This document shows, in pieces, positions 9,018 through 16,971 of a stretch of DNA of 64,000 nucleotides. A model generated the notes under the pieces. It was not told the DNA's origin. It did not search any database and saw nothing but the letters and a program-made list of their open reading frames with translations. The translations under genes were made by a program, and so were the position numbers. Position 1 is the first letter of the stretch. Every line of letters begins with the position of its first letter. Source of the DNA: Cohnella lupini (GTDB taxonomy: Bacteria; Bacillota; Bacilli; Paenibacillales; Paenibacillaceae); the NCBI RefSeq assembly GCF_003386205.1, contig NZ_QRDY01000005.1, positions 248,001 through 312,000 on the forward strand, read 5' to 3'.

Positions 9018-9680
9018 ATGAACGAACGCATATTAATCATGGAAGACGACAAAGCGATCAAGCAGCTGCTCGAGCAGTTCTTATCCTCGCAAGGATATAT
9101 CGTAACGACGGCAAACGACGGCCTTGAAGGCTTGGAGCTTTGGAACAAAGGCACGTACGATCTGGTCTTATCCGATATCATGATGCCCAATCTGAACGGG
9201 AACGACGTTCTGCGGATCATCCGGCAGCAATCCGACGTCCCCGTCATATTACTATCTGCGCTAAGCGAAGAGCATCATCAGATCGAGGGTTTCGACAACG
9301 GATCCGACGATTATTTGACTAAGCCTTTTTCCTACAAACTATTGATCAAGAGAGTCGAGGCCGTATTAAGGCGCGCCAAACCGGTTCAGTCGGGCGACGG
9401 GCTCGAATTCCATGAGCTGCGATTGGACGTTACCTCGTACAATGCCTACGTAGATAACGTCCCGGTCGAACTAACGACCAAAGAATTCGATATTCTGCAT
9501 ACGCTCGTCGAGAACGCGGGTAAAATCGTTACCCGGGAACAGCTACTGGACAAGCTCTGGGGGTACGATTATTTCGGCGATACCCGGATTATCGATACCC
9601 ATCTGAAAAATATACGCAAAAAAACGAATATTCCTTACATTAAAACGGTAAAAGGAGTGGGATATAAACTTGAACGTTAA
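9018..9680 (+). CDS. OmpR/PhoB-family response regulator
   Basis: A 220-residue DNA-binding regulator. Receiver domain residues 1-115: acidic pocket E9-D10-D11, phosphoacceptor Asp53 in LVLSDIMMP, conserved Lys in DDYLTKPFSYK. The C-terminal winged helix (about 125-220) includes TTKEFDILHTLVENAGKIVTRE and DTHLKNIRKK. A TATAAT at 8993-8998 lies 20 bases upstream. It overlaps the next gene, a sensor kinase, by 11 bases, a classic coupled two-component pair. The stimulus is unknown; the following two exported-protein genes are possible targets. Confidence 0.94.
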   Translation: MNERILIMEDDKAIKQLLEQFLSSQGYIVTTANDGLEGLELWNKGTYDLVLSDIMMPNLNGNDVLRIIRQQSDVPVILLSALSEEHHQIEGFDNGSDDYLTKPFSYKLLIKRVEAVLRRAKPVQSGDGLEFHELRLDVTSYNAYVDNVPVELTTKEFDILHTLVENAGKIVTREQLLDKLWGYDYFGDTRIIDTHLKNIRKKTNIPYIKTVKGVGYKLER

Positions 9681-11166
9681 ATCGATCATTTCCCGATTGC
9701 GGAATACGATTACTTTCAAAATGTTCGGTTTGACCGTCGCGATCCTGCTCGTATTCTCGATCAGCACCTATTTAATCATTTATACGCTTCTTCCTCATAC
9801 GTATAAGAGCTATAAACAACAGCAGCTAGCAAACAATATCGATAGCTTCATCGTCAAGAGCGCTACACTGTCGGACGTCGAAGCCGAGGATGCATTGACG
9901 GAGCTGCGCCTGCAAACCAACATCTTCATAACGATTAAAGACAAAGACGAAAAATTGTTATACCCGGTGTTAGGGAATGTCCAACTAACGCCGGCCGTTG
10001 CAACCGCGATCTCTTTGAGCCCGACGCCCATCTTAACCCCCTCGCCGGGAACGACGGTGTCAACCGCCGCCGCCTCCGTCTCCGTTGCGAGCGTAAGCAG
10101 GGACTTGGTTTTCAAAGGCAAGGAGGCTTCCCTGATTGCCTATTTCACTCCTCAGCCTATCGACGAAGCCTCTAAAGTGCTGGCGTTGCTCGCTCCCTAC
10201 GTCGCGGCTTTTATTCTCATCGCTTCCATCGGGGGCTCGTTCTTTTATTCCACGCTTATGACGAAGCCTATACGCAAAATCACGCTTTCCGCCGGCAAGA
10301 TGGCCGAGCTTCAATTGGATACGCGAATTCCGGTGCATTCCTCGGACGAGATCGGCAAGCTCGCGAACAGCCTTAACGTTATGGCAGCCAACCTGCAAGG
10401 ATCCATTCACGAGTTGAAAACGGCCAACGAGCAGCTTCTGAAGGAAATGGAACGAGAGAGACAGGTCGAAGCTCGCAGAAGAGAATTATTCGCCGCGGTT
10501 TCCCATGAACTGAAATCTCCGCTAACCGTCATGAAAGGCCAGTTGGAAGGCATGTTATATAAAATCGGGATCTATGCCGACAGAGAAACCTATCTGGATA
10601 AGACGCTGGAAGTAGCCAATGAAATGGAAACGTTGATTGCCGACATGCTGCGAGTCGCTAGCTCGGACGAACGTCAGTTGTCCGGAACTCAGGAAAATGT
10701 CTCCATTCGTTCGCTTATTCAAGGACTTATAGCTAAATACGAGGAGCTCGGCCAGCAACGAGATCTCTCTCTCATTTCATTAATTTCGGACGAAAGCGAA
10801 ATACGGGTCCATCGCGAAATGCTGGAAAAGGCTTTAAACAATTTGATGCACAACGCCATTATGTATACGAATCCGGGAGAGAGCGTCCTCATCAGACAAG
10901 CCGTTCATGCCGACTATCTGACGATCGAGATCATCAATACGGGTGCGCATATCGACGAACGACAAATCGGCCGCGTCTTCGAGCCCTTTTATCGAATTGA
11001 CAACTCCCGCAATCGCAATACCGGAGGCTCCGGGTTAGGCTTATATATTACGAAGCAGATTCTTCAGCAATTATCGATATCGATTCAAGCTAAGAACGCG
11101 AAGGAAGGCGTCGTGTTCTCCCTGCATTTCCTCCGCGACCCATTCCAATCCGCTTGCCGCCGATAA
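9670..11166 (+). CDS. Membrane sensor histidine kinase
   Basis: Partner of the response regulator just upstream. Starts at TTG 9670, preceded by AGGAGTGG. Architecture: transmembrane helix about residues 18-40, extracytoplasmic sensor about 41-170, second helix about 175-195, HAMP (TKPIRKITLSAGKMAELQLD and SSDEIGKLANSLNVM), dimerisation helix with phosphoacceptor His279 in AAVSHELKSPLT, and an ATPase domain with NNLMHNAIMYTNPG and GGSGLGLYITKQIL. 498 residues, normal for the family. The extracytoplasmic part has a Pro/Thr/Ser/Ala-rich stretch and no recognised ligand motif. Confidence 0.94.
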   Translation: MNVKSIISRLRNTITFKMFGLTVAILLVFSISTYLIIYTLLPHTYKSYKQQQLANNIDSFIVKSATLSDVEAEDALTELRLQTNIFITIKDKDEKLLYPVLGNVQLTPAVATAISLSPTPILTPSPGTTVSTAAASVSVASVSRDLVFKGKEASLIAYFTPQPIDEASKVLALLAPYVAAFILIASIGGSFFYSTLMTKPIRKITLSAGKMAELQLDTRIPVHSSDEIGKLANSLNVMAANLQGSIHELKTANEQLLKEMERERQVEARRRELFAAVSHELKSPLTVMKGQLEGMLYKIGIYADRETYLDKTLEVANEMETLIADMLRVASSDERQLSGTQENVSIRSLIQGLIAKYEELGQQRDLSLISLISDESEIRVHREMLEKALNNLMHNAIMYTNPGESVLIRQAVHADYLTIEIINTGAHIDERQIGRVFEPFYRIDNSRNRNTGGSGLGLYITKQILQQLSISIQAKNAKEGVVFSLHFLRDPFQSACRR

Positions 11167-11223
11167 CAATCCGCACGCAAAGCACATTTCGGCTCCACAT
11201 TAGCTCCAGACGGGAGAGTTAAT

Positions 11224-11251
11224 CTAGTAAATGTAAGACACATTCTACTAG
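11224..11251 (+). promoter_or_regulatory. Inverted repeat just before the ribosome site of the 112-residue exported protein
   Basis: CTAGTAAATG (11224-11233) and CATT-c-TACTAG (11241-11251) form a dyad with a 7-base spacer. It ends exactly at the GAAGGAG ribosome site. It may be an operator for the upstream two-component system or a 5' leader hairpin affecting translation. Confidence 0.4.
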
Positions 11252-11267
11252 AAGGAGTTCGATTCGA

Positions 11268-11606
11268 ATGAAGAAAAAATTATTGTTGTTAGGTGCCGCT
11301 CTTGCCATTTCCGCCGTCTCCGCTCAAGCCGTTTTTGCCGCACAGGAGCCGACGTTGTCCATCACGAAATCCGATGCTTCCTTGCCGGATATTTCCAACG
11401 TCAAGATCGGGGAAGCGAAGGCGATCGGCAAAGTAAACCTCTCGGGAGTGGAGTTTGCGACGACAACCGATCCGGGAAAGGCTACCTTGGTAGCTTCGGG
11501 CGTTAAGCTTGACCTTTCCAAAGTTAAAATGTTAAAAGGCGAATTGAAAGCCGTCGGTAAAGTTTCCATCCCAAGCGGCGGACAAACCACGCAAGCAAGC
11601 GAATAA
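11268..11606 (+). CDS. Small exported protein of unknown function
   Basis: 112 residues with a clear signal peptide: MKKKLLLLGAALAISAVS, likely cut after VFA near residue 24. The mature part (about 88 residues) is rich in Lys, Val, Ser and Gly, has no Cys, and seems to be short beta strands (IGEAKAIGKVNLSGVEF, ATLVASGVKLDLSKVKML, LKAVGKVSIPSGG). The alternation of AKAIGKVNLSGV and LKAVGKVSIPSG hints at an internal duplication. I do not recognise a family. Ribosome site GAAGGAG and a following terminator support a monocistronic gene. Position after a two-component system suggests an envelope-stress or cell-surface role (inference). Confidence 0.7.
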   Translation: MKKKLLLLGAALAISAVSAQAVFAAQEPTLSITKSDASLPDISNVKIGEAKAIGKVNLSGVEFATTTDPGKATLVASGVKLDLSKVKMLKGELKAVGKVSIPSGGQTTQASE

Positions 11607-11627
11607 AGACGCATTCCACTCTATTCC

Positions 11628-11663
11628 AAGCAACCCGGGAGTTATCTCCGGGTTGCTTTTTTT
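11628..11663 (+). terminator. Rho-independent terminator
   Basis: AGCAACCCGGGAG pairs with CTCCGGGTTGCT (one bulged base) and is followed by TTTTTTT, 22 bases after the stop of the small exported protein gene. Confidence 0.85.
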
Positions 11664-11726
11664 ATTGCAACCTTTCGAGTTCCGACGCCGTTTAAGGCTA
11701 TGATCATACTAAAGGGGGCATACACC

Positions 11727-12854
11727 TTGAAACGCACATTGCAATCTCTAACGATCCTCTCGACCTTGCTCGCGGGAACTCTTGCGGCGACGGCGGCCAA
11801 TGCCGCGGACGATTCTTCGATCTTTACCGGCGGCTCCGTGAAGTTCAAACCGGACAGCCCTTTCATAACGCTCGGAAACAAGCAAATCAAAGTGCCTACG
11901 GCGCCTTATTCGCAAAACGGAACCTTAATGGTTCCCGTACGGGAGCTTGCCGAAGGTTTGCATGTCGCATCTTCATGGAATAGCTCAAATCAGAGTCTTA
12001 AGCTTACCAAAGGCAATCAAAGCATTCTAATTAAGGGAAATCTTATAACCGCGGGTAATAAGACTTCGAAGCTCCCCCTCGCGATTAAAAATATCAAAGG
12101 CAAGGTGTTCGTTCCCTTAAGAGCGATAACGCAAGCCTTCGGCGCTAAACTAAGCTGGGATCCAAAGTCGAAATGGGCGACCGCGAAGTCTTCGGACGCT
12201 ATCGGTCAATCGGTTGCGGTTCAATATTCGTTCGCTAACGATGCCGAGGGTTGGGCCGGAGGATTCGCCGATTTACCAGTCAAGCACGAGGATACGGACT
12301 TCAGACTCATCAATAAGTGGACAAAGCTGCCTACGATCGGCAATCAAACATCCAACGGAATTCTATTAAGCGGGATGAACCGCAGCGACGATCTCTTTAT
12401 TTACACCGCGAAAAAGCTGACCGGTAAAGATGGCCTTAAACCGAATACGACTTATCGCGTGAAGCTAAGCTTTCAATTGGCTACCGATGAAGCGAACGAT
12501 TCCATGGGAGTCGGCGGAGCTCCGGGCGCTTCCGTTTACGTGAAGGCCGGCGTGTTGAACTTCGAGCCGAAAGCTAACGAAGTCAATGAGTCGGAAGGAG
12601 TTCCCTTTTATCGGATGAACCTAGACAAAGGCAATCAATCGACGGACGGTAAGGACATGCATTTGGTTGGCGATGCGGCCAAGCCGGCCGGTTCGAAGGA
12701 AGGCTTCCAATTCAAAGAGATGCAATCGGATAGCGTCGTAAAGACCGGCGCGAACGGGGAAGCTTACTTGATTATCGGAACGGATTCCGGTTACGAGGGG
12801 CTCAGCACTCTGTATATCTCCAACGTCAAGGCCGTTTTTACTCCTCAATCCTAA
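11727..12854 (+). CDS. Exported protein with copper amine oxidase N-like domain
   Basis: About 375 residues. I choose TTG 11727 (AAAGGGGG lies 8 bases upstream) because it gives an ideal signal peptide: MKRTLQSLTILSTLLAGTL, cut after ANA. ATG 11700 would add nine poorly fitting residues. Residues about 40-150 contain two strands-plus-helix units of the copper amine oxidase N-terminal-like surface domain: NGTLMVPVRELAEGL and GKVFVPLRAITQAFG, each followed by a predicted KLTWD-like strand. The C-terminal 220 residues (YSFANDAEGWAGGFADLP, then YRVKLSFQLATDEAND) look like a beta-sandwich, perhaps carbohydrate binding. No enzyme motif is seen. A cell-surface role is likely. Confidence 0.8.
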   Translation: MKRTLQSLTILSTLLAGTLAATAANAADDSSIFTGGSVKFKPDSPFITLGNKQIKVPTAPYSQNGTLMVPVRELAEGLHVASSWNSSNQSLKLTKGNQSILIKGNLITAGNKTSKLPLAIKNIKGKVFVPLRAITQAFGAKLSWDPKSKWATAKSSDAIGQSVAVQYSFANDAEGWAGGFADLPVKHEDTDFRLINKWTKLPTIGNQTSNGILLSGMNRSDDLFIYTAKKLTGKDGLKPNTTYRVKLSFQLATDEANDSMGVGGAPGASVYVKAGVLNFEPKANEVNESEGVPFYRMNLDKGNQSTDGKDMHLVGDAAKPAGSKEGFQFKEMQSDSVVKTGANGEAYLIIGTDSGYEGLSTLYISNVKAVFTPQS

Positions 12855-12864
12855 AGTTAGTCAA

Positions 12865-12892
12865 GGGCTGTCCAGAGATGGACGGCCTTTTT
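12865..12892 (+). terminator. Rho-independent terminator
   Basis: GGCTGTCC and GGACGGCC (one G:T pair) with loop AGAGAT, followed by TTTTT, shortly after the stop at 12854. Confidence 0.8.
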
Positions 12893-12923
12893 CGTATTTA
12901 GCCGCCTACTCGAAAAACGGTTA

Positions 12924-12972
12924 TTGACGATATCGGAATTGTCTCATAAACTTAGTTTAAACGTTTAAACTA
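12924..12972 (+). promoter_or_regulatory. Promoter with 20-bp perfect palindromic LacI-type operator
   Basis: -35 TTGACG (12924-12929), a 17-bp spacer, and -10 TAAACT (12947-12952). Immediately after the -10 lies a perfect 20-bp palindrome (12953-12972) whose half is TAGTTTAAAC and whose centre is the C-G step typical of LacI-family operators. It would cover the transcription start. The second gene of the operon encodes a LacI-family protein, so autorepression is the simplest reading. Confidence 0.75.
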
Positions 12973-12994
12973 GAAGGGATTGGGAGAAATGATA

Positions 12995-14116
12995 ATGTAC
13001 AATGAAGCACTGGAAGACGCGATCGCGAAGACGAAAAGGAACATCGGACGTTTCGGGAAGCGCTTCCCGCACGTCAGCAACGACGGCGTCTACGAACTTA
13101 ACGACAACACCGATTGGACTAACGGCTTCTGGTCGGGGATGCTGTGGCTCTCCTATGAGCACACGAAGGACGAGGCCTTCCGGAACGCGGCGTTAGACAC
13201 GGTCGAGAGCTTCCGCGACAGGCTCGACAACCGTCTCCACTTGGATCATCACGACATCGGCTTCCTCTATTCTCTCTCCTCCAAGGCAAAATGGATGATC
13301 GAACGAGACGAGCAAGCCAAGCGGATGACGATAGAAGCCGCCGACGTTCTAATGAAACGATGGAGAGCCGAAGGCCGATACCTACAAGCTTGGGGGGCGA
13401 AAGGCGATGCCGACAACGGCGGCCGAATCATTGTCGATTGCATGATGAATTTACCTTTGCTTTACTGGGCTTTCGAGAAAACCGGCAACGAAGAATACAA
13501 GAAGGTAGCCATACAACACGCGGACAAGAGCAGGCGTTTCCTTATTCGCGGCGACGATTCCTCCTATCATACTTTCTATTTCAACCCGGCGGACGGAGAA
13601 GCGATTCGCGGCGGCACGGCTCAAGGCTACATGGACGGCTCGACATGGACTCGCGGTCAGGCATGGGCCATTTACGGCTTCGCGCTCTCCTATCGTTATA
13701 CAGGCAATCAGCTGTATCTGGAAACGGCGAAGCGGACGGCGGTTTATTTCATCGAGCATTTGCCCGAGGATCAGGTGGCTTACTGGGACTTCGATGCTCC
13801 CGTCACGGCGGAAACGAAAAGGGACAGTTCGGCTTCGGCTATCGTTGCATGCGGGTTATTGGAAATTATCGGACACTTGGAATCTTCCGACCCCCTGCTC
13901 GTTTATTTCCAAGACGCCGTGCATCGCACGATGCGATCTTTGATCGAACGTTATTCCACGATAGGGCAAGCGGATGCGCAAGGTTTGCTGGAGCACGGCT
14001 CTTACAGCGTTCGCGGCGGCGCTTCGCCTGATGACTTTATGATCTGGGGAGATTATTATTATATGGAAGCGCTAATGCGCCTTCAAAACGGACATAAAGG
14101 ATATTGGTACGAGTGA
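12995..14116 (+). CDS. Glycoside hydrolase family 88 unsaturated glucuronyl hydrolase
   Basis: Cytoplasmic enzyme that releases the unsaturated uronic acid from the non-reducing end of oligosaccharides made by polysaccharide lyases. GH88 hallmarks: NDNTDWTNGFWSGMLWLSYE, HHDIGFLYSLSS with the first catalytic-type Asp, NGGRIIVDCMMNLPLLYWA with the second, and STWTRGQAWAIYGFALSYR. About 374 residues, normal. ATG 12995 has GGGAG 8 bases upstream; ATG 12989 is also possible. The stop overlaps the LacI-type gene start as GTGA. With the uxa operon, this suggests use of pectin- or glycosaminoglycan-derived uronides. GH105 was considered, but the motif set is GH88. Confidence 0.93.
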   Translation: MYNEALEDAIAKTKRNIGRFGKRFPHVSNDGVYELNDNTDWTNGFWSGMLWLSYEHTKDEAFRNAALDTVESFRDRLDNRLHLDHHDIGFLYSLSSKAKWMIERDEQAKRMTIEAADVLMKRWRAEGRYLQAWGAKGDADNGGRIIVDCMMNLPLLYWAFEKTGNEEYKKVAIQHADKSRRFLIRGDDSSYHTFYFNPADGEAIRGGTAQGYMDGSTWTRGQAWAIYGFALSYRYTGNQLYLETAKRTAVYFIEHLPEDQVAYWDFDAPVTAETKRDSSASAIVACGLLEIIGHLESSDPLLVYFQDAVHRTMRSLIERYSTIGQADAQGLLEHGSYSVRGGASPDDFMIWGDYYYMEALMRLQNGHKGYWYE

Positions 14117-15174
14117 AAAACCGCAATATTACGATTATCGACGTTGCCAGGGAAGCGCAAGTGTCCACGGCTACCGTCTCCAACGTACTGAATCGAAAAT
14201 CGAATATCCCGATGGCGGAGGAAACGATTCGAAAAGTGGAGGAAGCGGCGAAAAATCTCGGCTACAGGCGCAACGTCCTTGCTGCCAGCCTGAGCAAGAA
14301 GCATTCCTATGAATTAGGGCTGCTTCTTCCGGGCTTCGCCGGCTATTTCGGATCGTTCGCGGAAGTGATGGAAAGTGCTGCCCACGATAGGGGCTACAGG
14401 CTAGCCGTGTACTCTACTGAGTCGGACCCGATGATCGAAAAACGGCATTTGGAAAGCTTGCTCGAGCGCAGGGTAGACGGTTTATTGTGCCATGGCTTGG
14501 CCATGTCGCATGACTCCACCAGAGCGATCGTATCCGATGGCACACCGCTGGTCCTATTCAACGCATGGGATTGGCCTGAGGATATCGCCATTGGAGCCGT
14601 TAACGTCGATTTTCGCCAAGCGTGCATCTACGGCGTACGTCATTTGCGCGAGCAAGGCTGCGAATGGGTCGGTTACATCGGTCCCTCACCGACCAACGCT
14701 ACGGATATTCAGCGAAGGGGAGGGTTCATCGAAGGCACTCGGCTGCTGCGAATCGAGGAACAATCGGGTTGCTTCGTTATTCCGGCAGAATTCGACTATG
14801 GCACTTTAATCGATCAGCTTGTTGCTCTACATAACGGCGACCGCTATCCGATCGGGATTCTGGCTTTCGATGACGCGATGGCATATCGGTTCCTTATGAA
14901 AGCCATGGAGAAGGGATACCGCATTCCGGGACAATTCAAGGTCATGGGCATCAACAATAGCTATTACGCGAAGTTCAGCTATCCGGGACTAACGAGCGTG
15001 GATATTCCTTACGATCTCCAAGCGAACCTGGCATTGGACTGGCTGCTCAGCCCTTCGGCTCCGCCGCCTCCCTCGAAACCGTCTTCTCCAGACATTAAAG
15101 AACCGTACTCTATCGTAGGCACCACCGTAAATATCTATGCTCCGCTTATTATTCGAGGATCTACCGGTGCATAA
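14113..15174 (+). CDS. LacI-family transcriptional repressor
   Basis: N-terminal LacI helix-turn-helix ITIIDVAREAQVSTATVSNV with hinge helix TIRKVEEAAKNLGYRRN, then a periplasmic-binding-like sensor domain (YELGLLLPGFAGYFGSFAEVM; VDGLLCHGLA; GILAFDDAMAYRFLMKAMEKG). I use GTG 14113, which overlaps the GH88 stop as GTGA with AAAGGA upstream; TTG 14104 is also open. Probable repressor of its own operon through the palindrome at 12953-12972, induced by a uronide (inference). A Pro/Ser-rich insertion lies near the C-terminus (PSAPPPPSKPSSP), unusual in this family. Confidence 0.92.
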   Translation: MKNRNITIIDVAREAQVSTATVSNVLNRKSNIPMAEETIRKVEEAAKNLGYRRNVLAASLSKKHSYELGLLLPGFAGYFGSFAEVMESAAHDRGYRLAVYSTESDPMIEKRHLESLLERRVDGLLCHGLAMSHDSTRAIVSDGTPLVLFNAWDWPEDIAIGAVNVDFRQACIYGVRHLREQGCEWVGYIGPSPTNATDIQRRGGFIEGTRLLRIEEQSGCFVIPAEFDYGTLIDQLVALHNGDRYPIGILAFDDAMAYRFLMKAMEKGYRIPGQFKVMGINNSYYAKFSYPGLTSVDIPYDLQANLALDWLLSPSAPPPPSKPSSPDIKEPYSIVGTTVNIYAPLIIRGSTGA

Positions 15175-15220
15175 AATTCACGAATGCTAAAGTCGCCAGT
15201 CTATCTAATATCTACACCAA

Positions 15221-15424
15221 ATGTGCCTCTGCCGTCGATTTAAAGCGGCGTAGCCGCACTATTCCTGCAATATGTGCCTCCTCCGTCGATTTAAAGCGGC
15301 GAAGCCACTCTATTCCCGCCATATGTGCCTCCTCCGTCGATTTAAAGCGGCGTAGCCACTCTATTCCCGCCATATGTGCCTCCTCCGTCGATTTAAAGCG
15401 GCGTAGCCGCTCTATTCCCGCCGA
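15221..15424. repeat. Four-unit 51-bp tandem repeat (17-codon minisatellite)
   Basis: Units begin at 15221, 15272, 15323 and 15374, each starting ATGTGCCTC and sharing CGTCGATTTAAAGCGGCG. Units 2 and 3 differ by one base. Units 1 and 4 contain a small hairpin, GCGGC-GTA-GCCGC. The next unit position (15425) keeps only ATGTGC. Because 51 is divisible by three, the minus strand reads a repeated AGIEWLRRFKSTEEAHM motif, but I see no credible gene around it. The array abuts a dead permease fragment. Of the 670-bp gap between 15174 and 15848, this and the relic are all I can recognise. Confidence 0.9.
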
Positions 15425-15576
15425 ATGTGCTCGGCGGCTTCGTATTGCTCCGGGTTGATCCCCGCCAGCGCCGCAATATAAATGATCGCGGAAAATCCGG
15501 CTTCCTGCCATTTATTCATCGAGATGAAGATGCTCCGGAAATATTCCGCAGGAAATGCGTACAACATAGTTGATGA
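15412..15576 (-). pseudogene. Relic of an LplB-type sugar ABC permease
   Basis: A minus-strand open stretch reads YFRSIFISMNKWQEAG, then FSAIIYIAALAGINPEQYEAAEH, then hits a stop. This is the late part of an LplB/YtcP-type permease, including the start of the EAA loop (LAGINPEQYEAA), which should be followed by DGA and about 90 more residues. Instead the 51-bp repeats begin. Upstream the frame closes at about 15577. It is a short decayed remnant of a gene otherwise gone from here. Confidence 0.7.
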
Positions 15577-15847
15577 TTAGCGTACAATAATGGCCTTCGA
15601 TAACTCCCTCCGTTTCCAACTTCATCGTAAGCTTACATCCTTCCTCGAATAGCCGTATCTTGATTTCCAACACTATCAAAGTCATGCGTACAAAATAACA
15701 AACCATTTCACAGATGAAGGAACAATCCTATTGCGGAAGACGGAAATTCTACTTAAAAGCAGAGTTGTAATCCAAACCGGCGTAGAAAATAGCCGTTTGG
15801 GCAGAATACTAGCACCTATGCGAAATTGACAAACGGGAGGTGCAAGC

Positions 15848-16957
15848 TTGATACAGTTCATAAACGTCTCGAAACGATACAACGACGGAACGTCCGCGCT
15901 TAACGATATCGACCTGGAAATCAAGGCGGGCGAGTTAGTCACCCTAATCGGTCCTAGCGGCTGCGGAAAAACGACGACGATGAAGATGATCAATCGACTG
16001 GTCGAACCGACTTCCGGTCAAATCTTGATCGAAGGCAAAGACATCTCCCGAATCAATCCGGTAGAGTTGCGCAGGAATATCGGCTACGTGATCCAGCACA
16101 TCGGCTTGTTCCCCCACATGACGATAAAAGAGAACGTAGCCGTCGTGCCCAAATTAAAAGGCGTACATAGAAGCTCGTATGAACGAAGGATAGACGAACT
16201 GATGGAAATGGTGGGACTAAACCCCGATCAATATCGGGACCGATATCCCGCGGAATTAAGCGGAGGCCAGCAACAGAGAATCGGAGTCATTCGCGCGCTC
16301 GCGGCCGAACCCTCGATTATTCTCATGGACGAGCCCTTCAGCGCATTGGATCCGATCAGTCGCGAACAATTGCAGGACGAATTGATTCGTTTGCAGGAAG
16401 AAGTGAAAAAAACGATCGTTTTCGTTTCGCACGATATGGATGAAGCGCTGAAAATCGCCGACCGCATCGTTATTATGCAAAGCGGTGAAATCGTGCAAAT
16501 GGACACTCCGGATCGCATTCTCCGCCGTCCGAAAAACGATTTCGTCCGCACCTTTATCGGAGGAAACAGATTGCACGAATCGGAGCAGCTGACGGTGGAC
16601 GACGTCATGGTCGACAATCCGGTGACGGTTTCGTTGACGCGCGGTCTTGCTCACGGCGCGAAGCTGATGAAGCAATTCCGGGTAACCAGCTTGCTCGTTA
16701 TCGATAAGAACCGCGTACTGAAAGGCATCGTAACCAAAGAATCGTTGGAGAAAGAGTTCCGGAACGAGGATTTGTCCCTACAGGACATCATGAAGCTGGA
16801 TATTCCGATCGTCCAAACCGGAACCGGGATCGCCGCGGCCGTTGAACTGATGAGACAGCACGGTTTATATAGCTTGCCCGTGGTCCATCCTGACGGATCG
16901 TTAGCAGGACTTGTAACCAACTCCAGCCTAATCGATGCTTTGCTTAAGCAAATATAA
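15848..16957 (+). CDS. Osmoprotectant ABC transporter ATPase with CBS domains (OpuCA/OpuFA type)
   Basis: Energises uptake of glycine betaine, choline or related compatible solutes. 369 residues from TTG 15848, with GGGAGGTG upstream. Walker A is GPSGCGKT (residues 35-42), the signature ELSGGQQQRIGV, and Walker B IILMDEPFSALDP with the H-loop VSHDMDEA. The C-terminal ~130 residues are two CBS domains (DDVMVDNPVTVSLTRGL; AVELMRQHGLYSLPVVHPDGS), which in relatives sense ionic strength or nucleotides. It starts an operon with the fused permease/binding protein 14 bases later. Transport of proline instead of betaine cannot be ruled out. Confidence 0.93.
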   Translation: MIQFINVSKRYNDGTSALNDIDLEIKAGELVTLIGPSGCGKTTTMKMINRLVEPTSGQILIEGKDISRINPVELRRNIGYVIQHIGLFPHMTIKENVAVVPKLKGVHRSSYERRIDELMEMVGLNPDQYRDRYPAELSGGQQQRIGVIRALAAEPSIILMDEPFSALDPISREQLQDELIRLQEEVKKTIVFVSHDMDEALKIADRIVIMQSGEIVQMDTPDRILRRPKNDFVRTFIGGNRLHESEQLTVDDVMVDNPVTVSLTRGLAHGAKLMKQFRVTSLLVIDKNRVLKGIVTKESLEKEFRNEDLSLQDIMKLDIPIVQTGTGIAAAVELMRQHGLYSLPVVHPDGSLAGLVTNSSLIDALLKQI

Positions 16958-16971
16958 CGGGGGAGGTAACC

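Noticed and set aside
15221..15424. CRISPR array
   Set aside because: The 51-bp units are contiguous with no unique spacers, and no cas genes are near.
15512..15706. 64-codon minus-strand frame
   Set aside because: Its end is the wrong frame of the permease relic, and the rest matches nothing I recognise.
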